Below are positions 1 through 10,848 of a stretch of DNA of 64,000 nucleotides, piece after piece. The notes beneath the pieces are model-generated. The model made no database searches and was not told the origin of the DNA. It was given only the letters and a program-made list of their open reading frames with translations. Both the position numbers and the translations under genes were made by a program. The stretch spans positions 1 to 64,000 of the forward strand of contig CDRNVI010000080.1 of NCBI GenBank assembly GCA_977017575.1, given 5' to 3'. The DNA is from Paramoeba atlantica. Taxonomy: Eukaryota > Discosea. Every line of letters begins with the position of its first letter. The first letter of the stretch is position 1.

Positions 1-2468
1 CTCTTTCTTCCTCTTTCTTCCTCTTTCTTCCTCTTTCTTCCTCTTTCTTCCTCTTTCTTCCTCTTTCTTCCTCTTTCTTCCTCTTTCTTCCTCTTTCTTC
101 CTCTTTCTTCCTCTTTCTTCCTCTTTCTTCCTCTTTCTTCCTCTTTCTTCTCTTTCTTCCTCTTTCTTCCTCTTTCTTCCTCTTTCTTCCTCTTTCTTCC
201 TCTTTCTTCCTCTTTCTTCCTCTTTCTTCCTCTTTCTTCCTCTTTCTTCCTCTTTCTTCCTCTTTCTTCCTCTTTCTTCCTCTTTCTTCCTCTTTCTTCC
301 TCTTTCTTCCTCTTTCTTCCTCTTTCTTCCTCTTTCTTCCTCTTTCTTCCTCTTTCTTCCTCTTTCTTCCTCTTTCTTCCTCTTTCTTCCTCTTTCTTCC
401 TCTTTCTTCCTCTTTCTTCCTCTTTCTTCCTCTTTCTTCCTCTTTCTTCCTCTTTCTTCCTCTTTCTTCCTCTTTCTTCCTCTTTCTTCCTCTTTCTTCC
501 TCTTTCTTCCTCTTTCTTCCTCTTTCTTCCTCTTTCTTCCTCTTTCTTCCTCTTTCTTCCTCTTTCTTCCTCTTTCTTCCTCTTTCTTCCTCTTTCTTCC
601 TCTTTCTTCCTCTTTCTTCTCTTTCTTCCTCTTTCTTCCTCTTTCTTCCTCTTTCTTCCTCTTTCTTCCTCTTTCTTCCTCTTTCTTCCTCTTTCTTCCT
701 CTTTCTTCCTCTTTCTTCTCTTTCTTCCTCTTTCTTCCTCTTTCTTCCTCTTTCTTCCTCTTTCTTCCTCTTTCTTCCTCTTTCTTCTCTTTCTTCCTCT
801 TTCTTCCTCTTTCTTCCTCTTTCTTCCTCTTTCTTCCTCTTTCTTCCTCTTTCTTCCTCTTTCTTCCTCTTTCTTCCTCTTTCTTCCTCTTTCTTCCTCT
901 TTCTTCCTCTTTCTTCCTCTTTCTTCCTCTTTCTTCCTCTTTCTTCCTCTTTCTTCCTCTTTCTTCCTCTTTCTTCCTCTTTCTTCCTCTTTCTTCCTCT
1001 TTCTTCCTCTTTCTTCCTCTTTCTTCCTCTTTCTTCCTCTTTCTTCCTCTTTCTTCTCTTTCTTCCTCTTTCTTCCTCTTTCTTCCTCTTCTTCCTCTTT
1101 CTTCCTCTTTCTTCCTCTTTCTTCCTCTTTCTTCCTCTTTCTTCCTCTTTCTTCCTCTTTCTTCCTCTTTCTTCCTCTTTCTTCCTCTTTCTTCCTCTTT
1201 CTTCCTCTTTCTTCCTCTTTCTTCCTCTTTCTTCCTCTTTCTTCCTCTTTCTTCCTCTTTCTTCCTCTTTCTTCCTCTTTCTTCCTCTTTCTTCCTCTTT
1301 CTTCCTCTTTCTTCCTCTTTCTTCCTCTTTCTTCCTCTTTCTTCCTCTTTCCCTCTTTCTTCCTCTTTCTTCCTCTTTCTTCCTCTTTCTTCCTCTTTCT
1401 TCCTCTTTCTTCCTCTTTCTTCCTCTTTCTTCCTCTTTCTTCCTCTTTCTTCCTCTTCTTCCTCTTTCTTCCTCTTTCTTCCTCTTTTCTTCCTCTTTCT
1501 TCCTCTTTCTTCCTCTTTCTTCCTCTTTCTTCCTCTTTCTTCCTCTTTCTTCCTCTTTCTTCCTCTTTCTTCCTCTTTCTTCCTCTTTCTTCCTCTTTCT
1601 TCCTCTTTCTTCCTCTTTCTTCCTCTTTCTTCCTCTTTCTTCCTCTTTCTTCCTCTTTCTTCCTCTTTCTTCCTCTTTCTTCCTCTTTCTTCCTCTTTCT
1701 TCCTCTTTCTTCCTCTTTCTTCCTCTTTCTTCCTCTTTCTTCCTCTTTCTTCCTCTTTCTTCCTCTTTCTTCCTCTTTCTTCCTCTTTCTTCCTCTTTCT
1801 TCCTCTTTCTTCCTCTTTCTTCCTCTTTCTTCCTCTTTTCTTCCTCTTTCTTCCTCTTTCTTCCTCTTTCTTCCTCTTTCTTCCTCTTTCTTCCTCTTTC
1901 TTCCTCTTTCTTCCTCTTTCTTCCTCTTTCTTCCTCTTTCTTCCTCTTTCTTCCTCTTTCTTCCTCTTTCTTCCTCTTTCTTCCTCTTTCTTCCTCTTTC
2001 TTCCTCTTTCTTCCTCTTTCTTCCTCTTTCTTCCTCTTTCTTCCTCTTTCTTCCTCTTTCTTCCTCTTTCTTCCTCTTTCTTCCTCTTTCTTCCTCTTTC
2101 TTCCTCTTTCTTCCTCTTTCTTCCTCTTTCTTCCTCTTTCTTCCTCTTTCTTCCTCTTTCTTCCTCTTTCTTCCTCTTTCTTCCTCTTTCTTCCTCTTTC
2201 TTCCTCTTTCTTCCTCTTTCTTCCTCTTTCTTCCTCTTTCTTCCTCTTTCTTCCTCTTTCTTCCTCTTTCTTCCTCTTTCTTCCTCTTTCTTCCTCTTTC
2301 TTCCTCTTTCTTCCTCTTTCTTCCTCTTTCTTCCTCTTTCTTCCTCTTTCTTCCTCTTTCTTCCTCTTTCTTCCTCTTTCTTCCTCTTTCTTCCTCTTTC
2401 TTCCTCTTTCTTCCTCTTTCTTCCTCTTTCTTCCTCTTTCTTCCTCTTTCTTCCTCTTTCTTCCTCTT
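1..2468. repeat. 10-bp polypyrimidine microsatellite (CTCTTTCTTC)n
   Basis: About 245 head-to-tail copies of a 10-base unit run from the window edge to 2468, so the true array is longer. One strand is pure C/T. Rare length variants (9-base units near 150, 620, 718, 788 and 1055; T-tract changes near 1090, 1350, 1455, 1485 and 1836) are the only visible interruptions. The array abuts the 3' side of a fossil retroelement. No gene is present. Confidence 0.97.
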
Positions 2469-3410
2469 TCATTCGTGTAGGCCCCTTCTATAACTACCAT
2501 TGTGTCCGGGCGAAAAGGATGAGCTTTGGTTGTTTTCGTCTTGTGCCCCCAGTACAGGATGATGCAGTCCGGTCGTGCCACTATGAAATCCCTTCGTTTC
2601 AAAAGCGCGACTTCCCCCGCACGAGATGCGGTTTTGTAGGCAATCAGTACTGTAGCTGCCATTTCTGACGTCATAAATGGTAGCAACTTGTTCAGTTGTG
2701 CCTTGGTCAAAGGCTGGGCTTGTTGAAATGGAATTTGCGATCCGCGTCGAATTAGTGACTTTAGCAGAAGACGGGAATGCGTTGCTAGCTTCCCGGACTG
2801 TACCATCAATGCTATAAGGTGCTTCAGATACGTTTCTTTCGTTTGGAGTGACAAGGACATGTCGTTTATTAGTTTTACGACATCGTCGTCGAATAATTTG
2901 AGACGGCGGGAATGCAACATTCGTAGCAGGCGGGCACGCGTTAACCATGTTGTCTGACACCACATTGGAACTAATGCTTGTTGTGTCGTCCATTTTCTTA
3001 TGCCCATGACTTCCATTACAAATTGAACTTCCTCGCTGTAAGATCTTCTTTGGAATGCTGCTCTTGCTAGGGTGCGACGTTGCGGTAAAGAAACTAGCTT
3101 GCTTTTTTGACTTAATGAAATTGTCTTCAATTGTCCGTGAACCGGAGTTATCCTCTTTTCGCTCTGGAGTTTTATTGGTTGAGATGGATTTGTACTTATT
3201 TTGATCGTTTTTACCGAACGGGTGCGACGTTGCGGTAGAGAAACTAACTTGCTTTTTTGACTTAATGTAATTTGATGGTCGGAATGAAACTTGCTGGACT
3301 GTGATTGTTTTAAAACTTTTTTCATATTCTGGTTTTGATTTATTGTAGAAAGAACTTTTAAACCTATTTTTGACTGGCTTTTGCCACGGGGGCGGACTTC
3401 GGAGAGTCAA
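2469..3410 (-). pseudogene. tyrosine recombinase region of VIPER-like copy 1, fossil
   Basis: The region codes for a basic, Ser/Lys-rich N-terminal part with an internally repeated segment (an IKSKKQ motif occurs twice) and then a recombinase-like part. The recombinase part resembles the corresponding part of the YR frame at 30321-31505 (an R-x-G/T-E-like segment, then a YWG-x-KT-like strand). It is cut short by the microsatellite and is broken, so it is a remnant. Its role in an intact element would be integration of a circular cDNA without target-site duplication. Confidence 0.5.
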
Positions 3411-4786
3411 CTTCGCGGGCCAGACCCCCTCCCGCGAAAACCCGCTCTTCCATAGCTTCCTGCTGTAGTGCTCAACGTGGCGCCGTATCCTCCACGAAAC
3501 GATCCTCGATAAGAAACATGTCCACCACGCCCTCGACCTCGTCCGCGCGAACCATAGGAAATGCTCTGACGTATCGTATTTCCCAATGTATCATCGCTGC
3601 GTTGAGTTTCGTAGCGAGTCCTTACGTACGTTGAATCAGCCCCACGAAGGACGCCTTGTGTTATACGCACTTTGTCAAGTAACTTTTGTCCTATGCTTGC
3701 TTGATGTGGATCCTCCAAGTCAATACCTCCCCGACGGAACGCATCGCGCATCCATTCTCGCAATAGGCTCCAATGAAAGGCCGAATCTTCCGTCATTATT
3801 GCTGGCAATTCTAGGTCGATACGAATACGATGCTCTAGTAAATCGACACTGTGCTGATCGACCGATCGGAGGTACTCATTCCACGTCCGAACATCGTGAA
3901 ACACAAACTTCCCAGGCACTTCTTCGCACGGTTCAAATTCTGATGCGTCCTCAATCTTCCCAGGCATTATTGGAATCTGGTTAACGACGTGAACTCTTGT
4001 GTAGGTGACACCATCCTTTGGGAAAGGAAAGTCCCCTTTTTCGTATTTAACAATCAAATTGGGATTTCCATCATCATCGTTACCCGCCTTTGGGTTGCCT
4101 CGCCATGTTATTGCGGTAAGTGGGCCGTTTTTCTCGAGGTACCAGGTTACTTCGATTTCAACCTCATTTTCTTCCAGTAGTGCTGTAATGCGTAAAACCT
4201 TCTCTTGCACTTCGTCCTCTGAAAGAGGTTGCGCGGACATCGCTGGGTTTCGGGTTATGTTTCTCACCGAAGTCTGAGAGGTGGGTACCGGAGTGGAACG
4301 GTCGTTCCCAGAAGCTAAAGGGCTGACGCGTAGGTTTTGAATAAGCGCCTCTAATCGTTCATCTGACTGTGTAGTACGGCGCTCCCAAAATGACTGCTGC
4401 TCCTGTTGGGCTTTCAGAAGTGTCTCAAGTTGTCTTGATAGTCCACCAAATACTTCCAGCATCTGGTTGGCAGATTGGACTCGCGGATCAACAGCACCAT
4501 TTTGTGCGCTTGCCGCAGTTTGCGAACTCGTTTCTTCTTCTACTACACGGCTAAAGGGGTTCGCGAGTCTCGGTACAGAACGGGATCGTTGACGCGTCGC
4601 TCTGCGCTTGTTCAGATTTGGATAAATTGGAATTGGCTCCTCTGTGTCCTCTTCAGGAGAAATAGCATGCTCTGGGCGTATTGCGGCTTGCGCAGCGGCC
4701 TGAGATCGAGTTGTCGGCATAAAACTTTTTCTTTTCAAATAGCGGAAATATTCTAACACGTACAACAATAATGATAATAATGCCAT
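3407..4786 (-). CDS. gag-like protein of VIPER-like element, copy 1
   Basis: The frame encodes up to 459 residues; a second in-frame ATG at 4718-4720 opens a more typical basic, low-complexity start. Residues 100-150 are Q/E-rich and may form a coiled coil. Residues 196-270 form a small beta-rich region with W215, W228, Y248 and an FPFP motif at 253-256. The C-terminus is an RGG-rich tail with many Gly, Arg and Ser, suggesting RNA binding; no CCHC knuckle is seen. A following stretch (PIMPGK, then a WNEYLRSVD segment) lines up loosely with the gag at 35256-36659. It is assigned as gag by position ahead of the recombinase and by that similarity, not by a known Pfam motif. Confidence 0.6.
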   Translation of the reverse strand: MALLSLLLYVLEYFRYLKRKSFMPTTRSQAAAQAAIRPEHAISPEEDTEEPIPIYPNLNKRRATRQRSRSVPRLANPFSRVVEEETSSQTAASAQNGAVDPRVQSANQMLEVFGGLSRQLETLLKAQQEQQSFWERRTTQSDERLEALIQNLRVSPLASGNDRSTPVPTSQTSVRNITRNPAMSAQPLSEDEVQEKVLRITALLEENEVEIEVTWYLEKNGPLTAITWRGNPKAGNDDDGNPNLIVKYEKGDFPFPKDGVTYTRVHVVNQIPIMPGKIEDASEFEPCEEVPGKFVFHDVRTWNEYLRSVDQHSVDLLEHRIRIDLELPAIMTEDSAFHWSLLREWMRDAFRRGGIDLEDPHQASIGQKLLDKVRITQGVLRGADSTYVRTRYETQRSDDTLGNTIRQSISYGSRGRGRGRGGHVSYRGSFRGGYGATLSTTAGSYGRAGFRGRGSGPRS

Positions 4787-5060
4787 ATGTTTTCGATATA
4801 AGACGTAATCAAAATTACTTTCTCAAGTTTACAAAATTTAGGCGAGGGCTATTTACGTTTAATAACCTGGCCCTTCGGGGCACATAAATATATGAACTTA
4901 TGATATGGCCCTTCGGGGCACATGTATTATAAGTTTCTTCTTTCTCATATTCTTCAGTTTATGACTTTCAAACATCAACATATTTAGTAGACTTTATTTC
5001 CTTTTTGTAGCTGTACTACGAGTTTCGAGGCCCACCCACCAACACCCAGCCTCGGCTGCG
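4787..5060. promoter_or_regulatory. leader-like region with two UUCG tetraloop hairpins
   Basis: Two short hairpins, GCCC-TTCG-GGGC, lie at 4870-4881 and 4908-4919, each followed by CACAT or CACATA. The same hairpin occurs inside the SIRE-like repeats at 11178-11189, near 13690 and near 37465, so this looks like terminal or leader sequence of the same element group. Here the module runs opposite to the neighbouring gag frame, which fits the inverted termini known in DIRS-type elements. Its function is unknown; the RNA hairpin would be very stable. Confidence 0.4.
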
Positions 5061-5099
5061 GGGTGTGGGGGTCTGAGCCCCTTCACTTCGTACTACTAG

Positions 5100-5501
5100 T
5101 ATTTAATATTTACGTTATAGCACGCAAGGCCTTTTTTCATTCATTTGCCTCCAGAAGTGGGCTACGCTCACAGTTGGGCCTTGCTTGCAAACGGGGGCTT
5201 TTGCCTCCAGAAGTGGGCTACGCTCACAGTTGGGCCTTGCCTCTGGACAATCCTGCGGAAGGGGTAGACACAGGTTCTCAGTGCGCGACCCGCGCGCTGG
5301 AGCGCACGGGTCGCCAAAAAATATTATTATGTCCCAGGACTACGCTCACAGTTCGGCCTTCGCAAAAATTTAGTAAAATATGAAAAAGTGAAAAAGTCAA
5401 AAACACCTTCGATGAGTACTCATCGAAAGTCTACAACTTTCCGTGAGACTCATCGAAAGTCTACAACTTACGATGAGTACTCATCGAAGGTCCCCCCTAG
5501 C
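5100..5501. mobile_element. partial foldback/MULE-like DNA transposon (right end)
   Basis: The segment ends in the terminal repeat of the complete element at 9534-10848: two 16-bp palindromes CGATGAGTACTCATCG (near 5414 and 5471), then the terminus GGTCCCCCCTAGCC at about 5501. Inward it carries a ~40-bp sequence (containing GCTACGCTCACAGTTGGGCC) twice, near 5160 and 5215. It directly abuts the truncated LINE at 5502. No left end is visible, so the copy is incomplete. No transposase is seen. Confidence 0.6.
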
Positions 5502-6937
5502 CGATGATTCTTTTAGCAAAATGTGCCAATGTTCGTCAACAATACCTGATTCGTGTCCACCCGCCCGAAACAACAGAGAAAGCATCATCACAATTCGATC
5601 AAGCGGTTGAAAATGTGGTAGAGTCTTGGATTGGTCCACTCTCTCCCGATCAAATGAAAATTGTACGATTACCCGTTAAGAAGGGATGAATGGGTTTGAC
5701 AGCGAGCAGTCCCCTTAGGGAGACGGCATATGTGGCATCCCGCTACTCGGTTCTTGAGCGCCGAAACTCTTTTTCAGCTCGGATCGACAACGCGGTGCCA
5801 TCACACCCGTCTATTCCTAAGAACTCGACAATGAAAGTCATACCAGTGGACGAAAAAGCTTCCACCAGCATTCATCATGTCGAAGTATTGAAAGAGTTGC
5901 AAACGGATCCCGACATTAAGCCCATTCTACAAGCCACATCCTTCAAAGGAAACAGCGACTGGATCCTTTCCAACGCGAAGTACATCCCTTCCCATCTCTT
6001 CAAACTCGCGATTATGCCACGACTAAATGCCCAACACCCAGATCTACCTACCAGTCTATTGTGTCCAGGGTGCGGTATTCTCCTCAATAACCGAAACGCC
6101 CTCACCCATATCCCAGGCTGTGCTCAATGTTCAGGTATAAATACGACCGTGAAACATAACTCACTTGTCGGATTTTTACATCGTCTATGCGTGAAAGCAG
6201 GCATCCCATGTGAAACGGAACCTAGAAACTTTTCTACGTGGAAGTGCATCGCTTGCCGATCTACAATCAGTCCGGAAAACCAGTTGGTACATCAGAAGAC
6301 TTGTGCAGGAAAAAAACTTTATCGTTCTGGCCCCGATCTCGTGATCTATTGGAACACGGGTGCGGTCTTCTATGATCTGACAGTTATTCACGAACTCTCA
6401 ATGTCTAATCGTGGAAAGAAATGCACACAGCTCATGAATGACGCGCTGCAGCGAAAGTCCAACACATATGTACGTACGAACTTAATTCGTGAAGACTCAT
6501 TTCAATGTTTACCCGTACTGGCAGGAGGCGCTTTGCACCGCAATACGCAGAACTTGGTACACTCGCTAGCAGACGCGGCCATGCTAAACAGGAAACAGGT
6601 CGAACTCGAAATGAAGCTGACGATTCAGGAGCTTAATGGATTAGGGATTTATGCGCAGCTAAAGAAATACTTAGACGGCTGCACGCAAACTCAAGAATAT
6701 AGTATATAAGTTCTAAACACAATATCACTATAAGCTGAGTCAGCTTATAAAATTATATAGATTTCATTTTCGGGATAGTTTCTCTTTGAAAATTGAGAGA
6801 AGGGGGGAAGGTGAACATGTCTCATAAAGATTTCACACTTGTGGAAGTTTATTCTTCTAAAGCCTGCAGTCAGGATAGATTTTTCAGAACTATTTGGAAG
6901 TGTGATTATACCAAAAAAAAAAAAAAAAAAAAAAAAA
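5502..6937 (+). mobile_element. LINE family A copy 1, 5'-truncated (restriction-like endonuclease type)
   Basis: The copy starts in the post-RT thumb region exactly at the end of the DNA transposon. It runs through the zinc-knuckle and endonuclease region to a stop at 6709. Its 3' UTR continues to an A-run at 6913-6937, which I take as the poly(A) tail. It is clearly a different lineage from copy 2 (6938 onwards). Confidence 0.7.
5504..6709 (+). pseudogene. C-terminal half of LINE A polyprotein (zinc knuckle and restriction-like endonuclease)
   Basis: Two consecutive frames in the same phase are separated only by a TGA at 5687-5689, where relatives have a GG-x-GL motif, so this is a point stop in a LINE remnant. 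The visible parts, in order, are a thumb/linker, a CCHC-type cluster (CPGCG then HIPGCAQC, about 6060-6130), a second Cys pair (CIAC), and the PD-(D/E)XK-like core SGPDLVIYW followed by VFYDLTVIHE (about 6335-6395). That is the restriction-like endonuclease of R2/CRE-type non-LTR elements, which nicks the target DNA. The RT domain is missing. It is not functional alone. Confidence 0.75.
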
Positions 6938-9533
6938 GTACGAAGTCAACAAAGCGGAGGCGAGGGCCGTTCGTCGTACGAAATGGATGTCCCCAAAAAA
7001 AAAAAAAACGCAAAAACGAAGAATTTCCGAAGGCTCCAGATCACATCAACACCATTATCCATGAATGGGGCAAAGGAACGACGTGCGAACTGAGATGGGG
7101 ATTCAAAAAAGAGCAGAAATATGCCTCAAAAGGAGTAGTGGTGAAGAGGACTGTCCGAAAAGGTATTGTAAAGCTGAAGGTGGAATACAAGCCAAGCGAC
7201 GGAGACAATGGACCCTCTGGTTTTATCTACCTTCCTCCATCTGCAAAAGTGAAAATTTGGTCCATTAAGGCACTGTGTCTAAATAAAGTAAAAAGCGTCG
7301 ATGTGTCAATGGAAAACACTGGAAATTCAGAGAACAAGGAGGAGCGAGGCATTGAGGGAACATCTGATTTGGAACCGCTGCCAAAGATGGCACAAATTGA
7401 TCCAACGTTTGCCGTCCATGTAATCGCGATTTTTCGTTCCATTATTAAAGCGTACCCGAAGGCTCAGACAGAAGCAGAAAGAACTGTTATCTGGCACAAA
7501 CTCCTCGATACACCACGGGACTCTTTGGCCACAATCCGTCTAAACTACCTACGGCGCCAGAGCTCCGTACAGCGTCGAGGGAGACGTGAGTGGGAAACTA
7601 TCGATACGAACATTACCGAGGAAGAACGACTTGTACAAGAAGTAGACAAACGATCAATTCGAAATGCATTGCAAGCAGCAAAGGAAGGAAATCTTGGAAA
7701 AGCTACCCGCATACTCGACAATGTTTACAAGGACTCTGCTCTTCCACTCTGGGAAAAGGTTGACAAACTTCGAGATCTACACCCCAAAGGCCCTACACCT
7801 CAAACTTCTGATCGAGACTTCCCGCGAATTGCGATATTGGAACCTTCTGAACTTCGTCTAGCGACTGAAAAATTGTCAAAAGGTGCAGCTCCTGGCCCGA
7901 CAGGTCTGAGTGAAAGCATGATGCGAATTTTAGTGGAGGACGAAGAATCCTGCCTTTCACTCTGCCACATGCTGAGAGACGTCATAAATGGGGAAGTTGC
8001 GAAAAGTGTCCGAGTAAGATTAACACGATGCAGAATGATAGCCCTTGCAAAACCGAACAATGGAATACGACCGGTTGCAATGGGGGAAACGCTGCTAAAA
8101 ATTTGCGGTTGTATCCTCCTTGAGCGCCATGCGAACTCCTTGTCAGACATATTCCAACCGATCCAAAGAGGCATATTACAAAAGAATGCATGTGAGTCCA
8201 TTGTACATGAACTTTTGGAAGAGCATGAAGCTGGAGCCACAATTTTGACGATTGACTTCAAGAATGCATACAATACGCCACAACGTACGGCAATAGAAGA
8301 AGCGCTCCTTCAATACCCAGTATTCAAACACTTTATGCGAATGTTCTATTTTGAATATGGTCAACCATCGGAACTTTTATTTTTCGCCAACGACTCATTA
8401 CATTCCGTGATCGAAAGCTCGTCTGGGGTCCGTCAAGGATCAGCACTCTCTTCGGTTTATTTTTGCGCACTGCTACAAGGTCCTTTGAAAGAAATTGCGA
8501 AGCTCTATCCAGAGGTTACTATCAGAGCCTACCAGGACGATGTGACGATGAGCTCCAAAAATGAGTCGTCTTTGGAAGTTGCGTTCCTTCACCTCAAAGA
8601 ACTAGCAAGTGGTCTGAATCTTGAAATTAATTCCCGTAAATGCGAAGTATTCCAAGGCAACAGTTCAACGAATAATCGAGGGATGGATCTCAAGGAACTT
8701 GGGGTGGAAGACTGTGTGGATTCCATCAAGGTCCTAGGAGCATACATCGGGCATAATAAAGCCGTTGAACGAAAGCTCTTGGAGAAGTTAGGGAAACATA
8801 AATGTTTATTTCGAAGACTTCGCGCTATGGGTCCCAGCAACTTGTCACTAGCGATTCTCAAGCGATGTACCATACCCCGTCATGATTACCACCTTCGAGT
8901 CCACAAACCTGGAGCTTCGTTTCTTCTTGCCCAGGTGTTCGACGAGGAAATCCATGAGATCTTAAAGAAATGGTGTGGTGCAGATAGTGAAGCACTTAAA
9001 CTCTCTGCCCTCCCATGTAAAATGGGAGGTCTAGGAATCACCTCAACCGTTCTAAAGCAACGCTACTTTTTCGAAGCGTCCCTAAAATCTATTGATGAGC
9101 GATCGAAACCCATTAATGCTCCGGTAGATAAGGGAGGCAAGAAACAAGCCGACAGCACACGAACGAATTCACAAGCTGCACGCACCCAGCTAAGAAAGAG
9201 CATGAAGAATGAACACGAGAAGACAGCAGCAGAATTGAATGCAATACCGAGATTCCAAAATATCATAAAGCGAACGAAGGAGGCGAACAATCACTTAGAT
9301 TCAACGTGCAACTACGTAAATCCATATCTTTTTCGTTACACTCTAATGATGCGCCTAGGAATTGCTCTAACTAATGTGTCAGGCGAGATTACATGCCCTG
9401 GATGTGGAACAATCGAAACATCAAGCAAAATCATTCCTCACGTAGCGGGATGTTCACGATGTGCTGGCATGAATTGCACGAGAAAACATTCTCATTTGGT
9501 ACGCTATATTGCCGAAATGTGTTCCAAAGCTGG
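6817..9533 (+). pseudogene. LINE A copy 2 polyprotein, part 1: N-terminal domain, RT, thumb, zinc knuckle
   Basis: The frame is open from an ATG at 6817, although residues before about 7009 come from A-tails and are probably not native. At 7042-7272 lies a small W/Y-rich domain ending in a PPSAKVKIW motif, which resembles the N-terminus of the LINE C protein. RT motifs follow: RPVAMGETLLK near 8070, TIDFKNAY (motif A) near 8250, SGVRQGSALSS (motif B) near 8430 and the catalytic AYQDD near 8530, where Gln replaces the more usual Ala. The thumb carries LPCKMGGLGI near 9010. A Cys/His cluster (CPGCG, HVAGCSRC) starts near 9394. Coding is cut at 9533 by a transposon, whose sequence supplies the present stop. 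Confidence 0.85.
6938..7008 (+). other. 71-bp A-tailed mini-fragment between two LINEs
   Basis: A 57-bp stretch follows the 25-A run at 6913-6937 and ends in a 14-A run (6995-7008). It looks like a very short retrocopy caught between LINE A copies 1 and 2. By chance both A-runs stay in frame and encode lysines. Confidence 0.4.
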
Positions 9534-9640
9534 GCTAGGGGGGACCTTCGATGAGTACTCATCGTAAGTTGTAGACTTTCGATGAGTCTCACGGAAAGTT
9601 GTAGACTTTCGATGAGTACTCATCGAAGGTGTTTTTGACT
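9534..9640 (+). repeat. left terminal inverted repeat of foldback transposon
   Basis: It contains two copies of the 16-bp palindrome (near 9550 and 9613) separated by a degenerate third (TCGATGAGTCTCACGG). It matches the right end in inverted orientation with a few mismatches. Confidence 0.8.
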
Positions 9641-9734
9641 TTTTCAATTTTTCGTATTTTATCAATTTTTTGCGAAGGGCCAACTGTGAGCGTAGCCCTG
9701 GGACATAATAATATTTTTTGGCGACCCGTGCGCT

Positions 9735-9939
9735 CCATGCGGAGGTGGTGGATATTGGCACGGCGGGCGGAGGAGGAGTTGGCATCACGGCCTTCTTTTT
9801 CCGGCGGGCAGGAGGGAGCGGCAAAATCTCAGGACTACTCCTGATTCTTTTGCTTGGGAGCGTGTGAAAACTCCCATGAAAGGTAAAAAAAAGTAAATAA
9901 TCAACAAGGTACAGAAACTGTATCTTTATCGTTAAAGAT
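9735..9939 (-). other. spliced-leader-tagged mRNA 5' end captured in the transposon
   Basis: On the minus strand the SL-like 38-mer (9902-9939) is joined to a ~75-nt leader and then a short frame that starts at 9824 with a Pro/Lys-rich N-terminus (MPLPPARRKKK). The bases after the SL are ATTATT, not the GT that begins the intron in an SL RNA gene, so this is a processed mRNA copy and not an SL gene. The reading frame runs out into the left terminal repeat. The source gene is not recognised. Confidence 0.6.
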
Positions 9940-10743
9940 TATTGTACGTGTGCTTCTCTCTAGATTCGTGGGAAGCAATTTGCGAAGCTCAACTACCTTG
10001 ATAACAAATTTTAGTACCCATTTTGGCCGCGCGGGGGCCCCCGCGTGAGCGGGGGTGCGCGCGGCCGCGAAACGGCGAGGGCCCGCGTGAGCGGGCCTGA
10101 GCCGTACCCCGCGTAGGATTCCCCTGTGCGTCGTTAGTGGGAAGCAATTTGCGAAGCTCACTGAATTTCGTAGTTTTCGCTACTGCGGCGTTGGCAACGT
10201 ATGTAGCGAAGTGTAGGATACTGAACGCACGGAAAAGGAAAATCAAAAAAAAATCTTGGGTGTTCCACAAAAGTCCTTGACTTCCACCGTAAATTTCCGT
10301 TCGTTGAGAACTCAACGAACGTACCCCCAACCCGTCTACCCCTTCCGCAGGATTGTCCTGAGGCAAGGCCCAACTGTGAGCGTATCCCTGTTGTTTTTTG
10401 TAAGACGGATTCTTCAGCTATTTTGCCGGTTTTAACGTAGGTATCATGTTTCCGTTACGTTGATGGCCATCAGACTATGAGTAGATCATATGTTTTCTTT
10501 TTGTAAATTATGCAGTCTGACTTAGCTTCTATTATCGATTAGGAGTTCGGATTCTCTTTTGACCATGGGACATAATAATATCTTTTGGCGCCCCGCGCGC
10601 TCCAGCACGCGGGTAGCGCACTGGGAACCTGTGTCTACCCCTTCCGAAGGATTGTGAATTTGTTTTATACAAACGCTTCAGTTTGTTTGCCACAAACGCT
10701 TCGGTGAGTAATAAAAAAACCTCGAAAATCTCTATTAGGGTCG

Positions 10744-10848
10744 CTCAAAAACGCTTCGATGAGTACTCATCGAAAGTTGTAGACTCTCGATGAGACTCAC
10801 GGAAAGTTGTAGACTTTCGATGAGTACTCATCGAAGGTCCCCCCTACC
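10744..10848 (-). repeat. right terminal inverted repeat of foldback transposon
   Basis: It is the inverted counterpart of 9534-9640, with the palindrome near 10758 and near 10817. The transposon ends at 10848 and is followed at once by the duplicated target CCAAAGCTGG. Confidence 0.8.

Larger units (their letters stand above)
2469..4786 (-). mobile_element. VIPER/DIRS-like tyrosine-recombinase retroelement, fossil copy 1
   Basis: A gag-like frame (3407-4786) is followed on the same strand by a tyrosine-recombinase-like region (2469-3410). This is the gag-then-recombinase order of VIPER and related YR retroelements. No reverse transcriptase is visible because the copy ends at the microsatellite. 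Gag looks open; the recombinase part is broken at least once. It belongs to a different subfamily from the copy at 28615-31794, since its gag is only distantly similar. Age cannot be judged from one copy. Confidence 0.7.
9534..10848. mobile_element. foldback DNA transposon with ~105-bp TIRs and 10-bp target duplication
   Basis: Inverted ends start GCTAGGGGGGACC at 9534 and end GGTCCCCCCTACC at 10848. The LINE target CCAAAGCTGG is duplicated on both sides (9524-9533 and 10849-10858). Long TIRs with a 9-11 bp duplication fit a Mutator-like non-autonomous element; no transposase is present. The interior is mosaic: an SL-tagged leader (9735-9939), a GC-rich block at about 10025-10125 flanked by a 24-bp direct repeat (GTGGGAAGCAATTTGCGAAG... 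at about 9969 and 10137), an inverted repeat CGTTCGTTGAG/CTCAACGAACG near 10300, and repeats of an AACTGTGAGCGTA motif. Confidence 0.75.

Noticed and set aside
9902-9939. SL RNA gene
   Set aside because: None of the four SL-like copies is followed by GT and an intron with an Sm site, and all join different element leaders.
10025-10125. tRNA or other structured RNA in the GC-rich block of the foldback transposon
   Set aside because: It has several small GC hairpins but no cloverleaf and no A/B box pair that I could recognise.
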